Notes under the pieces: model-generated
Seen by the model: the letters and a program-made list of their open reading frames with translations, nothing else
What the model was told of the DNA's origin: nothing
Database searches by the model: none
Shown: in pieces, positions 1-8,441 of the stretch
How the letters are laid out: each line of letters starts with the position of its first letter
Numbering within the stretch: the first letter of the stretch is position 1
Origin: Bradyrhizobium sp. CCGB01
GTDB lineage: Bacteria > Pseudomonadota > Alphaproteobacteria > Rhizobiales > Xanthobacteraceae
NCBI RefSeq assembly: GCF_024199795.1
Contig: NZ_JANADK010000001.1
Coordinates: 3,038,001 to 3,102,000, forward strand
DNA length: 64,000 nt
Reading direction: 5' to 3'
Position numbers and translations under genes: made by a program

Positions 1-1
1 C

Positions 2-229
2 ACCACGTCGCAGATGGAAAGCCGGATGACGGCGTTCGGCTTCGGCTGGAAGGACACGACCGGCGTGCAGGCCTATTCCGTGCACGATTTCCACCACGCG
101 CTGGTCGACGAGCTTGTTCGCCGTGGCGCGTTGCGGTCCGGCCTGACCTGGCATTTCGCCCGCCCGCCCGTGGTCGATCTCGAATACGAAATGGATTGCC
201 GTCGCGTGATGCGCGAGACCGTGATCTGA
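2..229 (+). CDS. C-terminal fragment of an unidentified protein
   Basis: An open frame enters from the left edge of the window and stops at TGA 227-229, so only about 75 C-terminal residues are visible. The frame stays open upstream of the first ATG (position 14), which therefore need not be the start. The visible part ends in an acidic and arginine-rich tail (DLEYEMDCRRVMRETVI) and contains the His-rich stretch VHDFHHALVDELVRRG. I do not recognise the family. It converges on the peptide transporter run that begins at 14104 on the other strand and is separated from it by a palindromic repeat, so it is probably not part of that system. Confidence 0.6.
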   Translation, partial: TTSQMESRMTAFGFGWKDTTGVQAYSVHDFHHALVDELVRRGALRSGLTWHFARPPVVDLEYEMDCRRVMRETVI

Positions 230-232
230 AGT

Positions 233-368
233 CCTCATCCTGAGGAGCGGCCGTCAGGCCGCGTCTCGAAGGATGGCCGCGGGCGAGATCCGGGCCTTCG
301 TGGTTCTCCCGGCGATGCGAAGCATCGTCCGGAGACGGGCGTGAGGACGCGCTCCTCACCATGAGGAA
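233..368. repeat. intergenic palindromic repeat, CCTCAT..GAGGA family (copy 1)
   Basis: The element begins with CCTCATCCTGAGGA and ends with GCTCCTCACCATGAGGA, and contains the internal segment GCGTCTCGAAGGATGG. It fills the gap between two convergent genes. A second member with the same ends and the same GCGTCTCGAA core lies at 31565-31664. Such elements are common between genes in Bradyrhizobium-type genomes and may act as transcription ends. Confidence 0.7.
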
Positions 369-371
369 TGT

Positions 372-1256
372 CTAGCGTTGGCGCGGATCGAGCGCGTCGC
401 GCAGGCCGTCGCCGAGCAGGTTCAGCGACAGCACCACGAGAAAGATCGCAAGCCCCGGCCAGATCGCCATCCACGGCGCCTGGGTCAGGAAGCGTTGCGC
501 CGCGTTGAGCATGCTGCCCCAGGACGGCGCGGGTGGTTGCTGACCGAGGCCGAGAAAGGACAGCGCCGCTTCGGCAATGATGGCGGCGGCGATCGACAGC
601 GTGGCCTGCACCAGCAACGCCGGCAAAATGTTCGGCAGGATGTGCGAGAACGCGATCCGCCACGGCGGATTGCCGAGCGCGCGCGCGGCCTCGACATAGT
701 CTTCGGCCTTGACGCTCAACACCTGCCCGCGCGTCAGTCGAATGAAGATCGGCGTTGCCGAGATGCCGATCGCGATCATGGCGTTGCCGAGGCTGGGCCC
801 GAGGAACGCCGCCAGCGCGATCGCCAGGATCAGGAACGGGCAGGCCAACATCGCATCGGTGATCCGGCTGATCAGGGTATCGGTGAAACCGCCGCGATAG
901 CCGGCGAGCAGGCCGAGCGGCACGCCGATGCCGAGCGCGATCGCAACCGAGATGAGGCCTGCGAGCAGCGACGCACGCGCGCCGTAGACGACGCGGCTGA
1001 GGATGTCGCGACCGAGCTCGTCGGTGCCGAGCCAGTGCGCGGCCGTGGGCGGCTTGCGCACCAGGCTCCAGCTCGTCGCAATGGGGTCGTAGGGCACGAT
1101 CAGCGGGGCGAGGACTGCAAGCGCGATGAACATCATGATCACGACCAGGCCGAACACCGCCGCCTTGCGCTTGAACAGCCGCCGGCGCGCGCGCCGTGCC
1201 GGACTATCCAATTCGTAGGCTTGCGTAACGGGACCAGGCAGCGCGGCGTCGGTCAT
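372..1256 (-). CDS. peptide-type ABC transporter permease, DppC/OppC family (system 1)
   Basis: Inner-membrane permease of a peptide/nickel-type (PepT) ABC importer, 294 residues. The N-terminus has the DppC-type layout: a basic stretch (RRARRRLFKRKAAVFG), then a first transmembrane helix, then the LIVPYDP segment. The EAA loop that contacts the ATPase is visible (EDYVEAARALGNPPWRI). I place the start at ATG 1256, four bases after the stop of the upstream permease, because residues upstream of MTDAALPG are unlike the family. It is the last gene of the minus-strand run. Its partner permease is the next gene upstream, and ATPases and binding protein follow further upstream. The substrate cannot be read from the sequence; the neighbouring gamma-glutamyltransferase suggests small peptides. 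Confidence 0.93.
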   Translation of the reverse strand: MTDAALPGPVTQAYELDSPARRARRRLFKRKAAVFGLVVIMMFIALAVLAPLIVPYDPIATSWSLVRKPPTAAHWLGTDELGRDILSRVVYGARASLLAGLISVAIALGIGVPLGLLAGYRGGFTDTLISRITDAMLACPFLILAIALAAFLGPSLGNAMIAIGISATPIFIRLTRGQVLSVKAEDYVEAARALGNPPWRIAFSHILPNILPALLVQATLSIAAAIIAEAALSFLGLGQQPPAPSWGSMLNAAQRFLTQAPWMAIWPGLAIFLVVLSLNLLGDGLRDALDPRQR

Positions 1257-1260
1257 GGAT

Positions 1261-2202
1261 CTAGCCCCGCAGCCGCGGATTGACGAGGATATAGGCAATG
1301 TCGGCAACGAGGTTGAGCGTGATGTAGACCGTGGCCGTCACCAGCACCACGCCCTGCACCACGGCGTAGTCGCGGTTGAACACGGCGTCCACGATCAGCT
1401 TGCCGAATCCGGGAATGGAGAAGATCTGTTCGGTGAGCACCGCGCCCGACAACAGCGTGCCGAGCTCGAGTGCGCCGAGCGTGATGATGGGCGTCAGCGC
1501 GTTGCGCATGGCGTGCTTGAGGATCACCGAGCGCTCGGAGAGTCCCTTGGCGCGCGCGGTGCGGACATAGTCGCTCTCCAGCACCTGGAGCATGGCACTG
1601 CGGGTATGCCGCATCAGGATCGCGGAAATCGCGTTGCCGAGCACGAAGGCGGGCATGATGGTGGCAGCCAGGCTCGCCCGCCAGTTCTCGGTGAGCGGCA
1701 CATAGCCGGAGGCGGGGAGCCAGCCGAGCTCGATGGAGAACAGGAAGATCAGCATGATCCCGAGCCAGAAATTCGGCGTCGAGATACCCCATAGCGCGAA
1801 GAAATTGGCGCCGTAATCCCAGGCCGAGCCTTTCTTCACGGCCGCGACGATGCCGGCGGGGATGCCGATCAGGAACGCGATGATGATCGCCATGGAGCCG
1901 AGCTGCAGCGTCACCGGCAGCTTCTGTGCAATCAGCTCGCGCACCGGCATCTTGTTGCGCAGCGATTCGCCGAAATCGCCCGACAGCACACCCTTGATCC
2001 AGTAGGCATACTGCACGGGGACGGGCTGATCGAGCCGGTACTGGTGCCGGATCTGCTCGATCACGGCAGGATCGCGCTCTTCGCCCGCCATCACCAGGGC
2101 CGGATCGCCCGGCAGCAATTGCTGCAGCGAGAAGATCAGCACCGAGACGAAGAACAGCGTCGGTACGATCTGCAGCAGGCGGCGGGCGAGGAAGTTCAGC
2201 AT
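1261..2202 (-). CDS. peptide-type ABC transporter permease, DppB/OppB family (system 1)
   Basis: Inner-membrane permease of 313 residues, the usual length for DppB. It opens with the family hallmark of a short basic N-terminus and helix (MLNFLARRLLQIVPTLF), followed by the PGDPA segment and the large periplasmic loop with YRLDQPVPVQY. The EAA loop is YVRTARAKGLSERSVILKHAMRNAL. It forms a heterodimer with the DppC-like protein encoded immediately downstream. Ten bases separate it from the stop of the binding-protein gene upstream, so the two are almost certainly cotranscribed. Confidence 0.94.
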   Translation of the reverse strand: MLNFLARRLLQIVPTLFFVSVLIFSLQQLLPGDPALVMAGEERDPAVIEQIRHQYRLDQPVPVQYAYWIKGVLSGDFGESLRNKMPVRELIAQKLPVTLQLGSMAIIIAFLIGIPAGIVAAVKKGSAWDYGANFFALWGISTPNFWLGIMLIFLFSIELGWLPASGYVPLTENWRASLAATIMPAFVLGNAISAILMRHTRSAMLQVLESDYVRTARAKGLSERSVILKHAMRNALTPIITLGALELGTLLSGAVLTEQIFSIPGFGKLIVDAVFNRDYAVVQGVVLVTATVYITLNLVADIAYILVNPRLRG

Positions 2203-2212
2203 CCCTGGTGTG

Positions 2213-3721
2213 TCACTTCAGCTTGAGGCCGATCACGCGCACGAGGCCGTCAGGCATCTGCCTGTAGCCTTCGAGCTTGGTCGTGTGCGCGATGATGATG
2301 CGGCGGTGGTAGAGGTACAGCAGCGGCTCCTCGTCCTGGACCAGCTTGGCCAGGGCCTCATAACTGGCTTTGCGCTTGACGGGGTCGGTCACCAATCGCG
2401 CGTCTTCCAGCGCCTTGTCGGCCTGCGCATTGTTCCACGCGCCGTAATTCTGCGGAGCGCCGTTGTGCAGGAAGACGAAGGTGTTGCCGTCGGGATCGAC
2501 GCGGCCGCTCCAGGCGAGCATGAAGGCCTGGTAATCGCCGGCTTCGGCCTGCTTGAGCCCTGTCGCGAATTCGGTGACGCGGAGCTTCATGTCGAACCCG
2601 GCTTCCGCCGCCATCGACTGGATCACCTGCGCCGGCGTCTCGGTCTCCGCGCCCTTCGGCACCAGGAAATCGACGCTGACCGGCGGGGTCACGCCGGCCT
2701 CCTTCAGCAGAGCCTTGGCCTTCTCCACGTTGCGGGGACGGACCGGGAGGGATTTTTGATAGTAGGGATGGTCGGGATTGACCCATTGATTGCCGGGCTG
2801 GAATTCGCCGTTGAATACGACCTGGTTGATCGCCTCGCGGTCGATCGCAAGGTCGAGTGCCTGCCGCACCTTGGCGGACTGGCTGAGCGGTCCCTTGGCC
2901 TTGTCCTTGCCGATGTTGAGCGTGATGCCCTGATAGCCGAGCTCGATCGCGGTCGCGACCTTCAGCCGTGAATCCGTACGCACCTCCTTCAGGTCGGTGG
3001 CGAGCACGCGCTCGATCAGATCGAGGCCGCCGGATTTCAGGTTTGCCAGCCGCACGGTGGCGTCGACGATTGGCTGGAACACGATACGGTCGATGAAGAC
3101 GTTGTCCTTGTTCCAGTAGTCGGCGAATTTCTCGAATACGATGCGATCCTGCTGCACGCGCTCGACGAACTTGTAGGGACCGGCACAGACCGGACGCAGG
3201 CCGAACTTGTCGCTGGATTCCTTTGCCGCCTTCGGCGACATCATCATGCCGGCGCGGTCGGTGAGCTGGGCGAGCAGCGGCGAGAACGGCGACTTCAGCA
3301 CCAGGCGGACGGTGAGGGGATCGATGACCTCGATATGGTCGACCGAGGCAAGCTCCGGCTTGCGGAACGAGCCGGGGAACGTCAGGTGACGCTCCAGCGA
3401 GAATTTGGCGGCTTCCGCGTCGAACGGTTCGCCGTCGTGGAATTTCACGCCGGGGCGGAGCTTGATGACGAGCGCCTTGCCGTCGTCTTCCGTCTCGCTG
3501 GATAGCGCGAGCTGAGGCACGATGTTGAGCTTCTCGTCGATGTCGAACAGCTTGTCGCAGAATGCGGAGAACACGATGCGGCCGACATAGGTGCGCGCCA
3601 TGGTCGGATCGAGGATGTCGGGGTCCTCGGCAAGACCGATGCGCAGCGTGGTCTGGGCTTGCGCCGTTGCGACCGACAGCAGGAGGGCGGCGGCCGTTGC
3701 GGCCAGGCGATACATCTTCAT
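2213..3721 (-). CDS. periplasmic substrate-binding protein, SBP family 5 (system 1)
   Basis: Extracytoplasmic solute-binding protein of a peptide-type ABC importer, 502 residues. Residues 1-22 form a Sec signal peptide ending in ATAQA, and the mature protein starts QTTLRIGLAEDPD. The family-5 signature region follows (LDPTMARTYVGRIVFSAFCDKL). The protein collects the substrate in the periplasm and hands it to the DppB/DppC pair encoded downstream. In this operon the binding-protein gene lies after the two ATPase genes and before the permeases, an order different from the second system (binding protein first). That suggests the two importers were assembled separately rather than arising by a recent tandem duplication. 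Confidence 0.93.
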   Translation of the reverse strand: MKMYRLAATAAALLLSVATAQAQTTLRIGLAEDPDILDPTMARTYVGRIVFSAFCDKLFDIDEKLNIVPQLALSSETEDDGKALVIKLRPGVKFHDGEPFDAEAAKFSLERHLTFPGSFRKPELASVDHIEVIDPLTVRLVLKSPFSPLLAQLTDRAGMMMSPKAAKESSDKFGLRPVCAGPYKFVERVQQDRIVFEKFADYWNKDNVFIDRIVFQPIVDATVRLANLKSGGLDLIERVLATDLKEVRTDSRLKVATAIELGYQGITLNIGKDKAKGPLSQSAKVRQALDLAIDREAINQVVFNGEFQPGNQWVNPDHPYYQKSLPVRPRNVEKAKALLKEAGVTPPVSVDFLVPKGAETETPAQVIQSMAAEAGFDMKLRVTEFATGLKQAEAGDYQAFMLAWSGRVDPDGNTFVFLHNGAPQNYGAWNNAQADKALEDARLVTDPVKRKASYEALAKLVQDEEPLLYLYHRRIIIAHTTKLEGYRQMPDGLVRVIGLKLK

Positions 3722-3742
3722 CGGACAGTCCTCATTTTTCGG

Positions 3743-4849
3743 CTAAATCGTGGTCGGCGCCGCACCTTGTATACCAACCCCGGCGGGGCCGGCGCCTTCC
3801 GTCTTTCGGCTGAAGGCGGCGACCAATTTTGCAAGCGCGGGCGAAAATCCGCCGGCGGCCGGCAGGATGGCGTCGGCAGACGGCAGCTCGCTCACGCGGT
3901 GACAGGCGGCGGCGTGGCCTGCGCTGTCGGCCACCAGTTCCGGCGCCTCGGTGTGGCAGCGGTCGACGACGAAGGGGCAGCGGGTGTGGAAGCGGCAGCC
4001 GGCCGGCGGATTGAGCGCACTCGGGATTTCGCCTTGCAGCAGGACCGTGGTTCGCTTCGCCTTCGGCTGTGGCAGTGGGATCGCGGACAGCAGCGCCCGG
4101 CTATAGGGATGCCGCGGCGCGGCGAACAATGCGTCCGCCTCCGCGGTCTCGACGATCTGGCCGAGATTCATCACGGCCACGTGGTCGGCGATGTGCTTGA
4201 CGACGGCGAGGTCGTGCGAAACGAAAATGTAGGCGAGGCCGAGCCGGTCCTGGAGCTCGCGCAGGAGGTTGAGAATCTGCGAGCGGATCGAGACGTCCAG
4301 CGCCGAGACCGGCTCGTCGCAGATGATCAGCTTCGGCTCGACCGCGAGTGCGCGGGCAATCGCGATGCGCTGGCGCTGGCCGCCAGAGAATTCGTGCGGA
4401 TAGCGCCGTGCCAGCCGCGGCTCCAGTCCGACCAGTCGCAGCAGCTCCGCGACACGCTCGCGCCGTTGCGCCGCCGGCACGAGATCGTGCAGTGCAAGTG
4501 GCTCCGTCAGGATCTGGCCGACCGTCATGCGCGGATTGAGCGAGGCGTAAGGGTCCTGGAAGATGATCTGCGCCTCGCGGCGGAAGGCGCGGAGTGCCTC
4601 GGCGTCCAGCGAGAGCAGGTCGCGGCCGGCGAAACGCACCGTGCCTGCATCCGGCTCGATCAGCCGCAGGACGAGGCGGCTGACGGTGGATTTGCCGCAA
4701 CCGGATTCGCCAACCAAGGCCAGCGTCTTGCCGGCTTCAAGAGAGAACGAGACGCCGTCGACAGCTTTGACATGCGCCAGTGCCCGGCCGAACAGCGAGC
4801 GCTCGGCGACGAAATGCTTGACCAGGCCTTCGACCTCGAGCAGCGCCAT
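3743..4849 (-). CDS. peptide-type ABC transporter ATPase, DppF/OppF family (system 1)
   Basis: Cytoplasmic ATPase of 368 residues. Walker A is GESGCGKST at about residues 48-56, the Q-loop lies in IIFQDPYASLNP, the signature is SGGQRQR at about 155-161, and Walker B is LIICDEP at about 174-180. The C-terminal oligopeptide/dipeptide cassette with its cysteines is present (PPAGCRFHTRCPFV), as expected for DppD/DppF-type proteins that bind an iron-sulfur cluster there. I chose ATG 4849 because it overlaps the TGA of the upstream ATPase gene in an ATGA arrangement, which points to translational coupling. The longer open frame upstream is only the alternate frame of that neighbour. The protein has about 40 extra C-terminal residues compared with the second DppF-like protein. 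Confidence 0.94.
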   Translation of the reverse strand: MALLEVEGLVKHFVAERSLFGRALAHVKAVDGVSFSLEAGKTLALVGESGCGKSTVSRLVLRLIEPDAGTVRFAGRDLLSLDAEALRAFRREAQIIFQDPYASLNPRMTVGQILTEPLALHDLVPAAQRRERVAELLRLVGLEPRLARRYPHEFSGGQRQRIAIARALAVEPKLIICDEPVSALDVSIRSQILNLLRELQDRLGLAYIFVSHDLAVVKHIADHVAVMNLGQIVETAEADALFAAPRHPYSRALLSAIPLPQPKAKRTTVLLQGEIPSALNPPAGCRFHTRCPFVVDRCHTEAPELVADSAGHAAACHRVSELPSADAILPAAGGFSPALAKLVAAFSRKTEGAGPAGVGIQGAAPTTI

Positions 4850-5838
4850 CACGACACCAGACGTTCGAGCGGCGCACGGATGCAGCGCGACAGGTGGCCG
4901 GGGCTGACTTCGACCAGCGGTGGCGGCGCCTCGGTGCAGGCGTCCAGCACGAAGGGGCAGCGCGCGGCGAAACGGCAGCCGGCGGGGGGCTGCATCATGT
5001 TCGGCACCATGCCCTCGATCGTGGCGAGCTGCTCGGCGCGATGGTCGAGCCGCGGGATCGAGCCGAGCAGGCCGACGGTGTAGGGATGTTGCGGCGTCGA
5101 AAACAATTCGTCCACCGGCGCGCGCTCGACGATCTCGCCGGCATACATCACCGCAACCTCGTCGCAGACTTCGGCGACGACGCCGAGATCGTGGGTGATC
5201 AGGATGATGGCCGCGCCGCTCGCCGCCTTCAATTCGCGCATCAGTTCGAGAATCTGCGCCTGCAAGGTGACGTCGAGCGCCGTGGTCGGCTCGTCCGCGA
5301 TCAGGAGCCGCGGGTCGCAGGCGAGCGCCATCGCGATCATCACGCGCTGACGCATGCCGCCGGAGAGCTTGTGCGGATATTCGTCGATCCGCCGCTCGGG
5401 CGAGGGGATATGGACGCGGCGCAACAGCTCGATCGCCCGCTCGCGCGCGCTGCGGCGTGAGCCGCCGCGGTGGCGCAGGATCGCCTCGGTGATCTGGTCG
5501 CCGATCGTGAAGCTCGGGTTGAGCGACGTCATCGGCTCCTGGAAGATCATCGCCAGCCGGTTGCCACGCAGGTCGCGCAAGGTCTGGTCCGGGGTCTTGA
5601 GCAGATCCAGGCCGTCGAAGCGGATCGCGCCAGTGATCTCCGCGCTCTGCTTCGGCAGCAGGCCCATGATTGCCAGCGACGTCACGCTCTTGCCGCAACC
5701 GGACTCGCCGACAAGCCCGAGCGTCGCACCGTTGGCGACGCTGAGATCGACGCTGTCGACCGCATGGGTGATACGGCCGTCGTCGCCGTGGAAGCGGATG
5801 CGCAGATCCTTGATCTCGATGAGAGGGCTCGCGCTCAT
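4849..5838 (-). CDS. peptide-type ABC transporter ATPase, DppD/OppD family (system 1)
   Basis: Cytoplasmic ATPase of 329 residues that pairs with the DppF-like ATPase encoded next. Walker A is GESGCGKS at about residues 44-51, the signature is LSGGMRQR and Walker B is [12 protein letters not shown]. The C-terminal oligopeptide cassette contains the paired cysteines ([14 protein letters not shown]). The start at ATG 5838 gives a four-base ATGA overlap with the stop of the DUF1028 gene, and the gene's own stop overlaps the start of dppF in the same way. Translational coupling therefore ties DUF1028, DppD and DppF together, which supports a functional link between peptide processing and uptake. 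Confidence 0.94.
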   Translation of the reverse strand: MSASPLIEIKDLRIRFHGDDGRITHAVDSVDLSVANGATLGLVGESGCGKSVTSLAIMGLLPKQSAEITGAIRFDGLDLLKTPDQTLRDLRGNRLAMIFQEPMTSLNPSFTIGDQITEAILRHRGGSRRSARERAIELLRRVHIPSPERRIDEYPHKLSGGMRQRVMIAMALACDPRLLIADEPTTALDVTLQAQILELMRELKAASGAAIILITHDLGVVAEVCDEVAVMYAGEIVERAPVDELFSTPQHPYTVGLLGSIPRLDHRAEQLATIEGMVPNMMQPPAGCRFAARCPFVLDACTEAPPPLVEVSPGHLSRCIRAPLERLVS

Positions 5839-6545
5839 GACCGCTTTGCGCGCGCTGCCGCGATGCTGGCGTCGATGACGCTGCGATCGGTGTTGCCGGC
5901 CGGGTTCTGCCGGGTCGGCATGGAGCCGCGGAAGTGCACCCAGAGCTCCTGGCTGACGCGCTCGAGCCGTTCGAGTTCGCCGAGCGGGTCGGGATGATCG
6001 TCGGCGCGAATGTCCAGCGCCGGCCATTCCTCCTCGCCGTGGATCAAAAGCGCAGCGGATTGCCTGCCGCGCTTGTCGCCGCCGGCGGCCTCGCCCGCGC
6101 GCATGGCGGCAAGCAGGCGGCGCGGGAAGGGCAGGCTGTCATTGGCGATATAGGTCTTCGCGGTCTCGTCGAGCACGTCGGCGCCTGCCAGCATGTTGCC
6201 GGCAATGGAGAAGCCGCTGCCGGCGACGTGTCCGCACCAGTCGATGCAGTCGCGCCCGGTATGCGCGGCGATCTCGCCGCTCGCGTCCATGATGTGGACC
6301 TGGCGACTTTCGCGGCCGTCGTCGCTCGCGAGCAGGGCGGCGAGAACGTCATGTGCATTCAGGCCTTCACCGAGCAGCTTGACGCCGTCGATCCCGTAAT
6401 AGGGATTGACGAAGGCCTGCGTTGCGATGGCTCCGAGCCCTGCGGCGACGTAGGGCACCCGCGCGCCGACGGCGAAGAAGCGGGTCGCAACGGCGATGCC
6501 GAACTGGCCGGTGGCAGGATCTCGCGCGATGATCGACCAGGTCAT
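5835..6545 (-). CDS. DUF1028 family protein (Ntn-hydrolase fold)
   Basis: Protein of 236 residues with the typical DUF1028 start: MTWSIIARDPATGQFGIA followed by the FFAVGARVPYVAAG and GAIATQAFVNPYYG segments. Families of this kind are classed with Ntn hydrolases, in which the residue after the initiator Met can act as nucleophile; here it is Thr2. The gene starts nine bases after the gamma-glutamyltransferase stop and overlaps the following ATPase gene by four bases. DUF1028 genes often accompany gamma-glutamyltransferases and peptide transporters, so a role in amide or peptide hydrolysis is plausible, but no reaction can be assigned from the sequence. Confidence 0.88.
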   Translation of the reverse strand: MTWSIIARDPATGQFGIAVATRFFAVGARVPYVAAGLGAIATQAFVNPYYGIDGVKLLGEGLNAHDVLAALLASDDGRESRQVHIMDASGEIAAHTGRDCIDWCGHVAGSGFSIAGNMLAGADVLDETAKTYIANDSLPFPRRLLAAMRAGEAAGGDKRGRQSAALLIHGEEEWPALDIRADDHPDPLGELERLERVSQELWVHFRGSMPTRQNPAGNTDRSVIDASIAAARAKRS

Positions 6546-6554
6546 GTGCTGCCT

Positions 6555-8360
6555 TCAGCGTCCTGCGGCGTAGCCCTGCATGCCGCGCGGGTTGGCGGCG
6601 GCGCGGCGGCGCACACCGACGCGCGAGGCCGCGGTGAGGCGGCCTTCGGACCAGTCGGGGCCGACCTCCACGATATGTCCGCGCTCGCGCAGGTTCTTGA
6701 TCGTCGCCTCCGGAACGCGGTTCTCGACCACGAGCACGCCCGGGCGCGCCGTACGCGGCCAAAACGAGATCGGGAAATGCTCGGAGTGCCAGGCCGGCGC
6801 GTCGATAGACTCCTGGAGATTGAGATTGCAATGGACGTGGCGCAGGAAGAATTGCGTGATCCATTGGTCCTGCTGGTCGCCGCCGGGCGAGCCCCAGGCC
6901 AGATACGGCTCGCCGTCGCGCAGCGCCATGGTGGGTGACAGCGTCGTACGCGGCCGCTTGCCCGGTGCGAGCGAGCTCGGTTGGTTCTCCTCCAGATCGA
7001 ACATCTGTGCGCGGCTGCCGAGGCAGAAACCCAGCTCGGGAATGATAGGCGAGGATTGCAGCCAGCCTCCCGACGGCGTCGAGGACACCATGTTGCCAGC
7101 TTTGTCGATGATGTCGAAATGCACGGTGTCGCCGCGCACCTCGCCGAAGCGCCCCACGGTTGGTTCACCGGCGCCGAGTGCGCCAACGGCCTCGCGTTGG
7201 CCTTCAGCGCGGCGCAGCTTGATCACGCCGCCGAAGCCCTCGACCGCGCCGGGCCGGAGATCGAGCGAAGCCTTGTCGGTGACGAGCTTGCGGCGCTCGT
7301 CATTATAGGCGTCCGATAGCAGCGTTGCGATCGGGATCTCGCTGAATTTTGGATCGCCGTAGAACTTTTCGCGGTCCGCGAAGGCGAGCTTTGCGCATTC
7401 GATCTGGAGATGGATGAATTCCGGCCCGGTCGGATCGAGACCGTCGAGCGCAAAGCCCTTCAGCAGCGCGAGCTGTTGCAGCGTCACGGGACCCTGGCTC
7501 CAGACGCCTGCCTTGCAGACGGTGTAGCGGCCGTAGTCGTAGGTGAGCGGCGCCTCGACCGTCGGCTGCCAGCGCGCCATGTCGTCGGCCGAGAGCACGC
7601 CGCGATGCGGCGAGCCGCTGACGTCCATCACTTCCTGGGTGCGGCAGAACTTGTCGATGGCTTCCGCGACGAAGCCTTGTGACCACGCCTTTCGCGCGCG
7701 CTCGATCTCGGCGTCGCGGCCTCCACCACCGCTCTCGGCTTCGTTCAAGATCCGGGTGTAGGTGGCGGCGAGCGTCTTGTTGGTGAAGAGCGTGCCGGGC
7801 TTCGGCACCTCGCCGTTGGGCAGATAGACCGCGGCCGAGGTCGGCCAATGCTTGCGGAACAATTGCTCGACGGTCTGGATCGTGGCGCAGGCGCGCTCGA
7901 CCAGCGGATAGCCGTCGCGCGCATAGGAGATCGCGGGCTCCAGCACGTCGCGCACGCGCATCGTGCCGTAGTCGCGCAGCAGCATCATCCAGGATTCGAA
8001 GGTACCGGGGACGCAGGCCGCGAGCAGGCCGGTGCCGGGCACCATGTCGAGGCCCTCGCTCTTGTAATGCGCGATGGTGGCGCGCGCCGGCGCCGGGCCC
8101 TGGCCGCAGATCACCTCCGTGCGCGCGCGCTTGACGTCATGCACGATGATGGGTACGTCGCCGCCCGGGCCGTTCAGGTGCGGCTCGACGACCTGCAGCG
8201 TGAAGGCGGTGGCGACGCCGGCGTCGAAGGCGTTGCCGCCCTTTTCGAGGATGGCCATGCCGACGGCGGTCGCGATCCAATGGGTGGTGGCGACGACGCC
8301 GAATGTGCCCTCGATCTCGGGGCGCGTCGTGAACGGATCGGGATTGACATTGCTGGCCAT
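6555..8360 (-). CDS. ggt: gamma-glutamyltransferase family protein
   Basis: Protein of 601 residues in the gamma-glutamyltranspeptidase family, which cleaves or transfers gamma-glutamyl groups of glutathione-like compounds. These enzymes are made as a precursor that cuts itself before a conserved Thr. The candidate nucleophile is Thr412 in GDTVHFDIIDKAGNMVSSTPSGG, giving a large subunit of about 411 residues and a small one of about 190. The N-terminal part shows the expected ATTHWIATAVGMAILEKGGNAFDAGVA and GPGG segments. There is no clear signal peptide: the start reads MASNVNPDPFTTRPEIEG, so it may be cytoplasmic, unlike the periplasmic E. coli enzyme. It sits between two complete peptide importers, which suggests it processes what they bring in. 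Confidence 0.92.
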   Translation of the reverse strand: MASNVNPDPFTTRPEIEGTFGVVATTHWIATAVGMAILEKGGNAFDAGVATAFTLQVVEPHLNGPGGDVPIIVHDVKRARTEVICGQGPAPARATIAHYKSEGLDMVPGTGLLAACVPGTFESWMMLLRDYGTMRVRDVLEPAISYARDGYPLVERACATIQTVEQLFRKHWPTSAAVYLPNGEVPKPGTLFTNKTLAATYTRILNEAESGGGGRDAEIERARKAWSQGFVAEAIDKFCRTQEVMDVSGSPHRGVLSADDMARWQPTVEAPLTYDYGRYTVCKAGVWSQGPVTLQQLALLKGFALDGLDPTGPEFIHLQIECAKLAFADREKFYGDPKFSEIPIATLLSDAYNDERRKLVTDKASLDLRPGAVEGFGGVIKLRRAEGQREAVGALGAGEPTVGRFGEVRGDTVHFDIIDKAGNMVSSTPSGGWLQSSPIIPELGFCLGSRAQMFDLEENQPSSLAPGKRPRTTLSPTMALRDGEPYLAWGSPGGDQQDQWITQFFLRHVHCNLNLQESIDAPAWHSEHFPISFWPRTARPGVLVVENRVPEATIKNLRERGHIVEVGPDWSEGRLTAASRVGVRRRAAANPRGMQGYAAGR

Positions 8361-8441
8361 GGATTACCTCAGTTGCGGCGCGCGCAATTGATCACAGGGA
8401 ATGCCGGGCCGCCAATGCGCTGACAGCATGGCACGCGCGCG

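Noticed and set aside
3743..5698. Apparent long fused ATPase protein of 651 residues
   Set aside because: The N-terminal 280 residues are the alternate frame of the upstream DppD gene; the ATG at 4849 in an ATGA overlap is the proper start of DppF.
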